From Euphorbia lathyris (lineage: Eukaryota; Streptophyta; Magnoliopsida; Malpighiales; Euphorbiaceae): a stretch of 64,000 nucleotides of DNA. The stretch spans positions 89,909,501-89,973,500 of the forward strand of contig NC_088915.1 in assembly GCF_963576675.1 (NCBI RefSeq). Direction: 5' to 3'. The position numbers were made by a program, and so were the translations under genes. The stretch's first letter is position 1. The number at the start of each line of letters is the position of its first letter. Positions 22,105 through 33,575 of this stretch are shown here, piece by piece. The notes under the pieces were generated by a model. That model was given only the letters and a program-made list of their open reading frames with translations, did not search any database and was not told the origin of the DNA.

Positions 22105-22600
22105 TAATAAATATGGTCAGGTCTGCTTATGTGGTTGTAGGTTATATTCAGCGTGTACATGCTATTTATACAGAGATCATGTAGTATTGAACTATAAAAT
22201 GATAGAAGCATTAGGAGAGAGGAAAAATGAAACGAAAAGAAGAGAAATGAAGAGGGAATCAAAGAGTGAAATGAATTGGAAAAAATGTTGAAAAAGAACT
22301 ACTAGGTAAGGTGGATAAGTTAGAAGATCTAGTCGAGATTATATATTCGAAATCTTCTAACATATCCATTGATATTTCACTTTCAATCCAAATTCATTTT
22401 ATTCTCTGTTTCCCACCCAACCCATTATCCGAGTTCACTTTACTCTTTGTTTTCCTCCCTATTTCTTTTCTTTTCATCTCATTCACCTCCATTACTAATG
22501 TTTCTATCGTTTTATAGTTTAATACTTGAAAATCCCTATATGTATAAATAGTATATACAAACTGAACACAATCCACAACTGCAAAAGTAAATACAGTCAT
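22105..22600. repeat. Inverted repeat (foldback element)
   Basis: Arms about 22105-22285 and 22395-22600 are inverted at moderate identity; shared runs are aactataaaa-gatagaa and its complement (22190 and 22505). The purine-rich arm and its pyrimidine-rich partner give short spurious frames. Confidence 0.6.
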
Positions 22601-22939
22601 GTTTATTAATCAATTATTATAGTAGTATCTACCTTACTCCGTATAAACAAATGAATTTTAACCATTAAATTTATGGTTATTAGAATCTTAAATTTAATAA
22701 ATCTAAATATAAAATGAATAACCAAATGTGAGCACTGCCAATCACCTTTTAGTTAAAAATATAATTAACCAATCACTATCCACATGTTTTCAATTACTTA
22801 GCTAAGTAATCATAGAAGAGAATTCAGAGTGTTCAACAAAAAAAAAATATATTGATTTAAATCTTTTAGTTTATGAAGATTTACAATTGTTTAGTGTTTT
22901 TAGTAGCAAAAATTTGAATAAAGGGTTAAAATAGCCTTT
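22601..22939. other. Non-coding spacer
   Basis: AT-rich; nothing recognised. Confidence 0.5.
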
Positions 22940-24345
22940 AAACTCGACAAAAGTAGAATAAGGGGTTAAAATAGTCTTAAACTTAGTCCTCAAGATTAGC
23001 TCAAATCAAAATTTAAATATTAACAGTCCTCAAAATTGACAAATTTTGACAATTTCATCAAAAATTTTGATATTAAAATGGATTTGCCAACTTTATGATT
23101 GAGTTGATACATAATTTTCAAATTGAGTTAAATTAATATTGATTGCCAACTTTAGAAACAATTTTGACTCTTAGTTTATAAAAATTTACTCTTTTCACTA
23201 AATTGGTAATCCAAACTAAATCAAACCAAACTATAATTCGATTCAGTTAAGTTAAAAATCAACCAATTTATAGATTTTTCTTAATAAAATGACATGTGTA
23301 AAGACCCCAATTCTAAATCTAAAAACTAAACTTAAGATAAGTTTTATCAGATTTGGAATTTTGAACAGAAATAAAATATCCCCGATTGGTAGAGGGCAAT
23401 GGTCGAGAATGTAATTCCCATCCAACCTCACCCTATTAATCACAATGGAGAATGTAATTCCCGCCCCATCTCACTCAATTAATCACTTATCAATTGTATT
23501 GCGATTTTAGAATAATTTGATCCTAAATGACAAATTGAAATACCAAATTTAACACCCTATCATTATTTTGACAAAATTGATCCTAATGGACAACTCCAAT
23601 CTTCAACGGTTAAACTCATCCTGAATTAAACTTAAAATTTAGTCTTTCTACTGAAATTATAAATCCGAACCGTCATATGTATACATATGTTCTGAATATA
23701 ATTTAATTTTGGATTCTAAAAAATCTCAAATCTAAATCAGAAACCTAAATTCACTAAAAAAATCTCCAATCATGATAAAAACATTATCTAAAGCCTTACT
23801 TCACTGGAGAAAAAAAAAACCCAATCATGATCAAAACAAAATCTGAAAAATTCCCCAATCATGATCAAAATTAAATCTCAAACCGTAGTTTGCTAAAATA
23901 AATCTACAATCATGATCAAAACTAAATCTGAAACCGTACTTCACTAAGATGTTTCCCTCTGATCATCTACAATCATGACTAATACTGGGAAACAAACAGA
24001 TCACTGAATCAAAAGAAAGACTAGAATAAAAACTTTTTAAAATTGAAAAACAGCAATATAAATTGCAGTCACCGATTAGATCACAGACATCTAAGTTTTA
24101 TACCTTCTCTTTGGTACATATAGCTATCGAATCAAAACCATATATGAACTCTGGGACGGAACGGAATAAAGAAGAAATTGAAGCACTGCGGCGGTGGAGA
24201 GCTCCTAATCTAAAAAACCAGAAACGCTGCGACTATCTATTCCCACCCTAATGGCTGCCTTTTCTGGAGTTCATATTCAAGTTGGGCTTTATTTGGATTT
24301 TTCAGCCCATTTCTTCTTTTATACGCGTAATTGTGGTTAAAGAAT
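22940..24345. repeat. Block R copy 2
   Basis: Homologous to 1880-3440 and to the window start. The right end again shows a promoter-like minus strand with TGGGCT and AGCCCA motifs (24280-24310) and GGCAGCCATTAGGGTG (about 24245-24260). No coding follows. Confidence 0.55.
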
Positions 24346-24386
24346 TATGGTAAAAAGCATCATCGGATACCTTATCTTTTTTTCTT

Positions 24387-24691
24387 GGCTTAATTAATAC
24401 ATCATTAATTACTCGGTTGCAAAAAAAAAAAAAAAACAAATTAAATACAGAAGATGTATTCCATATATCTTATAATTTTATTCCATAATTTTAAAATACA
24501 TGTAATACATCTTCCACGTTTTACTTACTTTTTTACAACCGAGCAATCAATTGATTAAATTTTGTGCAAGAGTTCAGAAGACTAATTGAATATTTTATAC
24601 GAGTTGAAGGGACTATCGGGACACTTTAAAGTTCAGAGGGACAATCAAACTTTTTGGACAAGTTCAGGATAAAAATGATGTATTAAGCCTG
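24387..24691. mobile_element. MITE, family M2, left arm deleted
   Basis: Begins GGCTTAATTAATACATC and ends gatgtattaagcctg. Right arm units match 11520-12038. A 9-bp direct repeat TTTTTTCTT flanks it (24378-24386 and 24692-24700). Confidence 0.7.
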
Positions 24692-24700
24692 TTTTTTCTT

Positions 24701-25055
24701 ATTAAACTCTGGATATTTTATTTGCACTTATTAATACATTTATTTTTTGTTTAATACATCTTTAGTCCGTTATACTTATTTAAAAAAAAAAACAATTTCC
24801 CTATATATTTTGAAAAGGTTCTATTTACCTCATAAATCTAAAATATACATATTAGCCATTTGAATTTTCTTAAAGTCGTCTGTTAGCTAAACTTGCTTGA
24901 ATTTTATAAATTTCAACTTTTCCAAAATCTCTTTTTCATATGAGTTTTAGAAGTCAATTGTTCATTTTAAACGAATACAAGAAGTCAATAAAATATTTGT
25001 AAAGTTTAAGAGTCAGTTGGAGTGTTCTACAACAATCTCATGGGGCAAGATGGAA
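24701..25055. other. Non-coding spacer
   Basis: AT-rich; nothing recognised. Confidence 0.5.
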
Positions 25056-25999
25056 TCTATATATAATATAAAACAGTAACGATGGAACTGATGTGTCACT
25101 TCCTCCTTTTTTAGTGATAAAAAATTTAATATATTAATCTATATATAATATAAAACAGTAACGATGGAACCGATGTGTTACTTCCTCCTTTTTTAGTGAT
25201 AAAAAATTTAATATATTAATTTTAATTTTATTATATATATTTATCTATAAAAAGACTATTTTATCGGTACTATATCTAAGAGTTCTACATAATTTAAATT
25301 AATCCCTAAAATCTCTCTAATTCTCTACACATCTATATATAATATAAAACAGTAACGATAGAACTGAGGTGTAACTTCCTCCTTTTTTACTGATAAAAAA
25401 TATAATATAATATATATATATTAATTTTAATTCTATTATTATATTTATCTATAAAAAGATTATTGTATCCGTTATATCTAAGAGTTCTACAGAATTTAAA
25501 TTAATCCCTAAAATCTCTCTAATTCTCTACACATCTATATATAATATAAAACAGTAACGATGGAACTGAGGTGTCACTTCCTCCTTTTTTAGTGATAAAA
25601 AATTTAATATATTAATTTTAATTTTATTATATATATTTATCTATAAAAAGATTATTGTATCCGTACTATATCTAAGAGTTCTACAGAATTTAAATTAATC
25701 CCTAAAATCTCTCTAATTCTCTACACATCTATATATAATATAAAACAGTAACGATGGAACTGAGGTGTCACTTCCTCCTTTTTTACTGATAAAAAATATA
25801 ATATAATATATAATATATTAGTTTTTATTTTATTATTATATTTATCTATAAAAATATTATTTAAAGTAAATGTGAAAATCAAATAATAATATTTAATTTA
25901 TATAACACATTTATGTCATTAATTATAATTATTAGATTGTATTTTTATTAATATTTATATATTAAGATGAATCTGTGCATCGCACGGGCCAAAAACTAG
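25056..25999 (+). mobile_element. Non-autonomous Helitron with iterated 5-prime ends
   Basis: Host A at 25055, TC at 25056, CTAG at 25996-25999, host T at 26000. A hairpin GTGC-ATC-GCAC (about 25975-25985) lies about 10 bases before CTAG. The 5-prime part is a tandem array whose units of about 194-202 bp each restart with TCTATATATAATATAAAACA (25056, 25138, 25332, 25534, 25728). Its last 250 bp are nearly identical to the Helitron at 50627-51485, so both moved recently. No coding. Confidence 0.85.
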
Positions 26000-26869
26000 T
26001 AAACATTTATTTTCTTTTCTCACTAAACTATTACTTATTTATGTAGTTATAAACATCTAATTCAATTCAAAAAAACGCTATTCATTTTGTTTGTATTTAA
26101 AATTATATTTTCTAAAATTTAAATTAAAATGTTTATAATTTTTCTATAATTATATTACTTATTAAAAACGGTTTTCAAATTATAAAAAATATATATTTCA
26201 AAACATATGAAATGAATAATATTTTGTTACGGGATTTTTTTTTTTTTTTGTTAAAACTGATATTTTTTAAGACTTTTTTTTTTGTTTTTGAAACTACATA
26301 TTTTTAAGACTTATTATGATAAAAAAAATAAAAGATGTAAAGTTTAATATCTAAATAAAAATTCAAAAGCTTCGAACGAGAAAATGAAAAATCCATGCGT
26401 AATGCTTTTTGTCACTAAAAGTTGGGCTTAATACATAAAAATCCATGCGTAATTGACTCTTTAAATTTGTAAAGTGTTTTTTTAACAATCTTAACTTAAA
26501 ATAATATTTTTTTCATCTTGATTTATTTAAAATGATCTATTGGCTCCATAAATTTGCTTATAATGATCCTTTTGACCCCTAAATTTATTTAAAGTGATAT
26601 ACATTTCAAGTTCTCTAAACTTATAAAAAAAATTAAAAACATAGAAAATAAAAGCCTAATTCGTGATTTTAAATCTTCAAAACAAATTAACTTTCTATTT
26701 ATTACACTTTTATGATGTTTTTATAGATTTAGAAACATAATTATGACAATTTAAGTAAGTTTAAAAAGACTAATAAGACATCATATAAATTCAGACGGTG
26801 AATCAAACTTTTCAGATAAGTTCAAGGTTCAAATGATATACATAATTTCCATATATGAGAATCTTTACT
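26000..26869. repeat. Block R-like and MITE-like non-coding sequence
   Basis: 26020-26240 recalls 340-510. About 26420-26850 has degenerate arms with gggcttaatacat and tcaaggttcaaatgatatac, a decayed MITE related to family M2. No gene. Confidence 0.4.
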
Positions 26870-27700
26870 CACCATATACTTAATTGCGTAGCAATATTAT
26901 TCTTAGCTATATACTTTTTTTTTTAGAAATTTTTATTTTTTTGAATAACTTTTTTACTTTTTAGAAATTTTTAGCTATATAATTTTAATGTTTTGAATTG
27001 TAACTCAAACCTTCAAAGTCAATTAGGACCATAAACTATCAAAATCATCAACCAGATCCCTAAATTAAGCAAAAATCATTAATTGGGTTCCCATCTTATT
27101 CTAAAATTTGACTATTCTATATAGACTGTAATAATCTCTATGTTGGTTCAAAATGAGTTTGAGAAAGAGGGTCTGAAACTTTTCAATCGTATGGTTTTCG
27201 ATGAGGCCTCAATTGGAGATTTTTGTTTAGAATTGGTTGGTTAGTTCAAGGACCTAATTGATGATTTTAATAGTTTAAGGTCTTAATTGACTTTCAAGTT
27301 TTAGTTTAGAGGGCCAAACGAGTATTATGCCTAAAATAAATAAAGAAAGAAAAAAAAATCTTAGGATTAATAAGAACATAACAGTAGCATTGTTTTTACA
27401 ATAACATATTGAAAGAAAATTTTATATACTAAACATATTCGAATATATTTAATGTGCAGACCAAATGTTCATATGTGGTCTATTTTTATTATTTAATTAA
27501 TTTAAATTGAAAATAGGAGTATATTACACAGTACAACCTACCATTACAACCTATAAAATATGTGTAAGGTAGTGCATGTCAAAATTCATGTACCTTGTTA
27601 TGTTAATATGATCCAATTAAGACAATTTAATGTCCTTACACCAATTTAATTTTCAAACTTGATGAACTAAGACTTGGTCAATTAAGAGTTAATTATTTCA
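26870..27700. repeat. Dispersed segment B, copy 2, with nested MITE
   Basis: Homologous to 9523-9896 and 10378-10450. A foldback MITE at about 27005-27340 interrupts it (arms cttcaaagtcaattaggacc and ggtcttaattgactttcaag). No gene. Confidence 0.55.
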
Positions 27701-27704
27701 ATTG

Positions 27705-28107
27705 GGTGTTTGTTAGAAGGGATATAGGAGGTGGGATAGGGATAAAAAATACGAGACAAGTTATCCCGTGTTTGTTAGTGAGATAGAAGAGTGAGACGGA
27801 TGAGGGATAAGCTTCTTATCCCTCAAATCCTATACCCAGCAGGGGGGTGGTATAAGGAGGTGGGATAAGCTCCTGCGATTTTAATAGGATGGAAAAGTCC
27901 ATCTTATCCCTCAAATTAATGTTATGTAGTTTAAATAAGGTTAAAATAGTAAAATGTATTATTTTATCCTCATCCCCATCCCACATACCAAACATTGAAT
28001 AATAATTCTCGACTATCATATTTTTATCCTTATCCCAACTATTTATCCTTATCCCTATCCCAACCTTTATCCCTATCCCTATCCCAATAGAATATCAAAC
28101 GCGCCGT
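27705..28107. repeat. Foldback MITE
   Basis: Starts gggtgtttgttagaaggg and ends atatcaaacgcgcc; inside are inverted tatccctatccc / gggatagggata tracts. The termini resemble hAT or Tourist-type MITEs. Target duplication not determined. Confidence 0.5.
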
Positions 28108-28787
28108 AAAGAACCTTAAGGGGCCCAATTTATTATTACTATTATTATTATTATTCTTGTTGTTATCATTATTATCATCTAATTTAATTATTTTTTACTA
28201 TATTTATTTTGTAAAAAATCAAGTTAAAAGTGTTTTGGTGATTGATTTTGTAGAAACATTATTATTATAGGAAAGCAAAGTATTAATTTTTTTAATGAAT
28301 AGGGCCAATATTTTTCATTTAGTACAGGTCCCAAAAAATTTTAAAATGACCCTGCTCTAGTTCAACATTTAATGAGGTAATTGCATGTCCAAGTCTATAG
28401 ATATAAATCCATTAATTCCATGTGTATTTCTTTTACATTTTCCATTAACCATCCGGTTGTTTATCGAAAATATTATGTAAGAAATATATTTGTGTTGGAA
28501 TTTTTTTTTCCTGTTTTTAGTAACTAACACTAAAAAAAGAAGAAATTGTGATTTTTGAAAATAAAAAATGTGGTTTCTTGAAAATATCGTTCTAAACAAC
28601 TTTAATTCTTGAAATTTTCCATTTTGAGGCTGTTAACGATCATTTTGAGACATTATTTAAAATTTAATCGTCATAATACTAGAAAATGTAAAATTGAGTG
28701 ATTTTTATATTACGTTTTAAAATTTAGTGATATACCAGAATAAAATTGAGTGCAGGGGTCATCCGTATGATGTTTGATTGTCAATAA
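28108..28787. other. Non-coding spacer
   Basis: AT-rich, including a (ATT)n run near 28130-28165. About 28540-28760 is similar to 49850-50040 (block R). No gene. Confidence 0.45.
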
Positions 28788-30217
28788 GGTGTTGAATTAA
28801 AAATAAAAATAGATCATGTTTAGGGATAATAACTGCCATGATAATAATATATATGGATTTCACGAGTATCTGATACTACTTATCCTAATGAGACCACCGA
28901 AATTCTATATAAGAAAGTGTTTGGCTCTTTCGTGGGAGATTGCGGACGTGCCAGATAATTATAGTATTATCAAACTGTGGAATGAAATTGAGTGTGCTTT
29001 TTAACTTCTAAATATCAAACGACTGTAAGAATTAAAGAGACCGAAAATTCCTAAAGATTCGATTATCAAAACGATACCAACCTTACAGAAAATGATTGAA
29101 ACAACAAATAAAATAAAATTGAAAGGAAATGATGTGTTGAACTTTAGATCTGGAAATTGAAACTAAGAGAACAAACTGAGAAATAAAAAGATGCTGAAGT
29201 CTAAGGATAATTTGCTAGAGTTTTGGGTACTTGTTGTTGAGTTGATTGATCGGGCTTATTTCATCGTGATTCCTTCCATTTATAAATGTTGGAGGTAACT
29301 TCCTGCTTGCTTCCACTAATCCACGTTCTCCACCACATTGAGTAACCTCCACTTTAACTTCCATGATGGATTGATACGTACACTTTCTGATTGTTCCTGC
29401 TTTTTAATTGGCTCACGAAAACACGTTAAAATATTAGCTGGCACTTGGTTCCCCTATATTTACTTTAAGTTTCCCCTGATATCCACTATAGGAAGTTGAT
29501 TTTCCATGAGGTACACTATGATTTCCCATGAGGTACACTACATGATTTCCCCTATGTTTACTTTAAGTCCCCCCTGATGTCCACTATAGGAAGTTGATTT
29601 CCCATGAGGTACACTATGATTTCTCATGAGGTACACTACATGATTTCCCATATGTTTACTTTAAGTCCCCCCTGATGTCCACTATAGGAAGTTGATTTTC
29701 CATAAGGTACACTATGATTTCCCATGAGGTACACTGCATAATTTCCCATATGTTTACTTTAAGTCCCCCCTGATGTCCACTATAGGAAGTTGATTTCCCA
29801 TGAGGTACACTATAATTTCCCCTAAGGTAGACCATGGTTTCCCCTAAGGTACACCGTCTAGGAAGTTGGTACAGTATTTTAGATGTTTCCTTTGAGAGAA
29901 ACTGAGGTTCACTCTAGGAAATCCTAAGTGAACGATGTACTAGGAAAATATGAAAAGTTTCCCGAAATGAAAAGTTTCCTAAACAGACCTTTTAAGGAAA
30001 AGTTTCTTAAAATGTTCTTTTAAGAAAAAGTTTCCTAAAAAGAAAAGTTTATCCATGAAAAGAGTAAACCAGGGTATACATCAGGAAAATTTTATTTTTG
30101 GTGCAAAGAGAAAGTACGTGAAAAACATGTGGATGCTCGTGAAATCCATATATATTAGTATTATCATGGCACTTATTATCCCTAAACATGATCTATTTTT
30201 ATTTTTAATTCAACACC
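28788..30217. mobile_element. Long-TIR element carrying a minisatellite
   Basis: Near-identical inverted termini of about 80 bp (28788-28866 and 30138-30217), starting GGTGTTGAATTAAAAATAAA. The interior has promoter-like sequence (tttataaatg near 29280) and a 98-bp tandem repeat. The termini are well conserved, but I could not find a convincing target duplication. No transposase. Confidence 0.7.
29444..29850. repeat. 98-bp minisatellite, about four units
   Basis: The landmark ggaagttgat falls at 29491, 29589, 29687 and 29785, an exact 98-bp spacing. Each unit also contains two or three copies of catgaggtacact. Confidence 0.85.
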
Positions 30218-30247
30218 TCGCCAATTATAATTTGTATGTTTTTTATA

Positions 30248-30829
30248 AGGTTAAGGTGCAAAAATACCCTTAACGTTTTGGGTCAGGAGCAATTTTACCC
30301 CTAACGTCTAAAATGGTGCAATTTTGCCCCTAACGTTTGTAGCCAAGAGCAATTTTACCCCTAACGTTGGTAATTTGGGTCAATTTCAGATATTATTATA
30401 AAACACATATATTTTTATTCATTATTTTGCACTAATTTCATATCAATTCATCCTAAAAAAAGAATTTCATGTTTTTTTGTAATTTAATAATAGAATTAGA
30501 GATTAATATTTACAAATTCGGTGAATTTTTTGAATTTTTTTTTATCTAATTCATACAAAAGACAATATATTTTTTTATTTTTTTCACATGCCAGCATATG
30601 TTTATGATTTGTTACTGATAAAATGACGCATATATGAAGTGTAGATGATAAGATTCATGACCGAGAAGACAGTTTGATGAATTATTTCTGAAATTGATCC
30701 AATTTATCAACGTTAGGGGTAAAATTGCTCTTGGCTACAAACGTTAAGGGTAAAATTGCACCATTTTAGACGTTAGGGGTAAAATTGCTCCAGACCCAAA
30801 ACGTTAGGGGTATTTTTGCACCTTAACCC
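30248..30829. mobile_element. MITE, family M1, intact
   Basis: 582 bp. Termini AGGTTAAGGTGCAAAAATA and TATTTTTGCACCTTAACCC. Each arm (about 150 bp) holds four units of the type acgttaggggtaaaattgc. A perfect 9-bp target duplication TTTTTTATA (30239-30247, 30830-30838) indicates Mutator-type mobility. Confidence 0.9.
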
Positions 30830-30872
30830 TTTTTTATATGTATAGATTTCTATTAGGCCAAAATATTAAATA

Positions 30873-31396
30873 GGGTTAAGGTGTGCAAAACTACCTCTAA
30901 TGTCTAAAATTGTGCAAATTTACCCCTAACGTTTATAGCCATGAGCAATTTTATCCCTAATATTGAATAATTCGTCAAACTGTCTTCTCGGTCATTAATC
31001 TTGTCATTTGCACTTCACACATGCGTCATTTTATCAGTAACAAACCACAAACATATATGTTGGGATGTGAAAAAAAATATACTGTCTTTTGTACGAATTA
31101 GACAAAAAAATTCAAAATTTTTATCGAATTTATGAATATTAATCTCCAATTCTATTGTTAAATTACAAAAAAACATGAAATTCTTTTTTTAGAATGAATT
31201 GATATGCAATTGGTGCAAAATAAGGAACAAAAATATATGTGTTTTATAAAAGTGTCTAAAATTGACCCAAATTATCAACGTTAGGGGTAAAATTGTCCTT
31301 GGCTACAAACATTAAGGGTAAAATTGCACCATTTTAGACGTTAAGGTAAAATTGCTCCTGACCCAAAATGTTAGAGGTATTTTTGCACCTTAACCC
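30873..31396. mobile_element. MITE, family M1, intact
   Basis: 524 bp. Starts GGGTTAAGGTG and ends CACCTTAACCC, with a perfect 9-bp target duplication TATTAAATA (30864-30872, 31397-31405). It lies only 43 bp from the previous member. Confidence 0.9.
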
Positions 31397-31405
31397 TATT
31401 AAATA

Positions 31406-31884
31406 TAAACAAATATATATAACTACACATATTATTTCCGTAAATTTATCAATAACTGAAATAAAAAGAAATATTTATGATTTTCGGTTTAAAAATGTGA
31501 AATATATACTTTCTAAGATATTAATAGTTCAAAATTTTGATGGAATTCCGTCAGTAAATTTATCAGACTGTATCGACGGAAAAAAATCCATCAGCCAACT
31601 CCGTCAGTAAAATGGTGGGAATCTGCCCGCCCAAAGTACATCCCTTTTCCATATAAGTAAATTGGCTTTCTTTCCATATGTACATCCTTTTCGATCATTA
31701 ACAATCTTTACTTGCTTCAAAAGACTAAATAAAGACATAAATATATTTGTTTGATTTATTTAAATTTATAAATAATAAAATAGTTTTTCTTTTACAATAA
31801 ATTAAGATCCACATTTAGCTCCTCCTAGTATTTTCTTAAATTTTTATAAAGATTTTTTATTTTAAAAAATATAAATATTTTTAA
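31406..31884. repeat. Non-coding with CACTA-like scrap
   Basis: At about 31535-31612, repeated ccgtcagtaaa and gacgg motifs resemble the subterminal region of the CACTA element at 37694. The rest is AT-rich. Confidence 0.4.
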
Positions 31885-32006
31885 AGGGACAAGGTGCAAA
31901 AATATCCAAAAATGTTTATGGCTATGAGTAATTTTACTCCTAATATTGACAAGTTTAGTCAATTTGAGAAATAATTCATGAAACTGCTTTTTCGACCATT
32001 AATCTT
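31885..32006. mobile_element. Left half of an M1 MITE, truncated
   Basis: Matches the first 120 bp of family M1 (gacaaggtgcaaaaata, then gaaataattcatgaaactg) and stops abruptly at about 32006, where Sirevirus sequence begins. The right half is missing, so the junction marks a deletion. Confidence 0.65.
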
Positions 32007-33086
32007 TTTCGGTGGAGCGTCAGCGTCTTTGGAAGAGGTTTGAACAGCTTTCCTCTTTCTGTCTTGCTTATCAGCTTGAGCTTTCCTTACTTTCTTTCCT
32101 TCTCTAGTCAGCATCCCCTCAGTTTCCTTAACAGAGGCCCCTTTTCCTTTCTTGGGCACAATCGGTTGGTCGTAGACCAAGCCGAACAATGCAGCTGCGG
32201 TAATTTCAGTCCCCCAGACATTAATTTCCTCAACCAAATTCACTTGATAGTCTTTGAGGATTCTGGTAATAAGGGAGCCTAACCTAAGGGTTCCAGTACT
32301 TATTTGAAAACCACCGATTAGAAAGACTGGTATGTTGATCGGCTGGTAGGTCAGCATGTGCCAGATGAAGCACTGCTCGAAGTTCGACATTGAGGAAGTG
32401 GAGTTGACCTTTGGAAAGAGGAAGTTGGTCAGTATGTAATGGGCCATCTTTTGATTCTGACCCATAGAGGTACTCGAGATTTCCCCGACATGACCGGCAG
32501 GTTTGCAAAACTCAGCGGGATAGTCAATTTTTTCGTGGTCACCGGTTTTTCGAAGTTTAGCTCCTTCGGTTTTCAGTTTTAGCAGTTTGGCAAGGTAAGG
32601 AGGGTTGATGAAGATATCTTTCCCTTGAACCTTGGTGACCATGTAGTCCTGGTTATCATCAGCGGCTCTTAGGTTAGCGTAGAACTCCTTCACTAACTCA
32701 GGATAGGTGGCTTCTCGAGTCGAGAAAAGCTCGGTCTAGCCGTTCTTTGAGATCCACTCACAGAAGGGTTGCTCAGCTTCCACAAATCCCTTCGAGAACC
32801 AGCGAGAGTGGTCAACCTTATATCCCCTTACGCTGTTGTAAACTAGGGAGTAGGTACGTTCCATCAGTTTCTTTCCCTTATCCTGCTTCTGTTTCCCTTT
32901 CGAGGAGGTAGCTTGGTCAGCGTGGGGTTTCTTGCTTGGTGTTGTGACCTTAGAATGGTCATGCTAACCTTCTCCTTGAGATTCAGTTAAGGTCTCCTCG
33001 TGTTCTTGCTCAGTTTGGTACGATGGATTTTCATCGGAGTGGTTGTCGTTGTAACCGCCTCCGGAGAGATTCTGAGAATCCGACAT
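32007..33086 (-). pseudogene. Third Sirevirus ORF, plant transposon protein domain
   Basis: ATG at 33084-33086. About 360 codons are readable through two TAG stops (32964-32966 and 32736-32738), the second in NG*TELF where Trp would fit. The central region (KEFYANLRAADDNQDYM ... KVQGKDIFINPPYLAKLLKL ... LTYQPINIPVFLIGG) matches the putative plant transposon protein domain (PF20167-type), which has no established function. The C-terminus is basic (RKRKA, KKGKG). The last residues after about 32006 come from the adjoining MITE, so the natural end is lost. A TATA box lies about 100 bp upstream of the ATG, suggesting separate transcription. Confidence 0.65.
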
Positions 33087-33575
33087 GATTTTCAGAGAAA
33101 TTTGAGAGGTTTGGGAATTTTAGAAGAGAGAAGATTTGAATACCAGAAATTTCTAAGCGTAAAGAGGTACAAGTGAGAATTCGTCCACTATTTATAGAGG
33201 TGTCGAGTTGATCTGAAGCGTTGAGGTGGCGGTTTGACCTCGAGATACTCAACCAACAATGATTCTGGCATTTATGACACAATCGGCGCATGTATTTTCT
33301 AATTATTGCGCATACGTCATCCTAGGTGGCTATTTAATTTGCGTGTGTAGCATTAATTGTGCAACGGATCTTTACTCAGTGTTAAGAATTCTAAACGTTT
33401 AATGTTCCGAGTAGTCAGTTTTACGCAAAGGAATTATTCGTGTGCTTAGTAACTCAGCTTAAGATGACCGCTCAGCGTGTATATCTACTCAGCATGTAAT
33501 AGTTATTGATTTAGCATAAATCACTCATCATGGTAATCAACTCAGCATGCATATATCACATATTATACTTGGAAT
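33087..33575 (-). promoter_or_regulatory. Sirevirus spacer with internal TATA box
   Basis: On the minus strand CTATAAATAG (33187-33196) stands about 100 bp upstream of the third ORF. Upstream of it are several CTCAGC/GCTGAG motifs also frequent in the LTR. This looks like a separate promoter for the third ORF. Confidence 0.45.

Noticed and set aside
29444..29850. Possible CRISPR-like array
   Set aside because: Units are contiguous 98-bp tandem copies without unique spacers, in plant DNA.
28816..30273. Short frames at both ends of the long-TIR element
   Set aside because: Each overlaps a terminal inverted repeat; no domain.
31959..32006. Natural C-terminus of the Sirevirus third ORF
   Set aside because: These codons lie in the M1 MITE arm, so the end is a fusion artefact.
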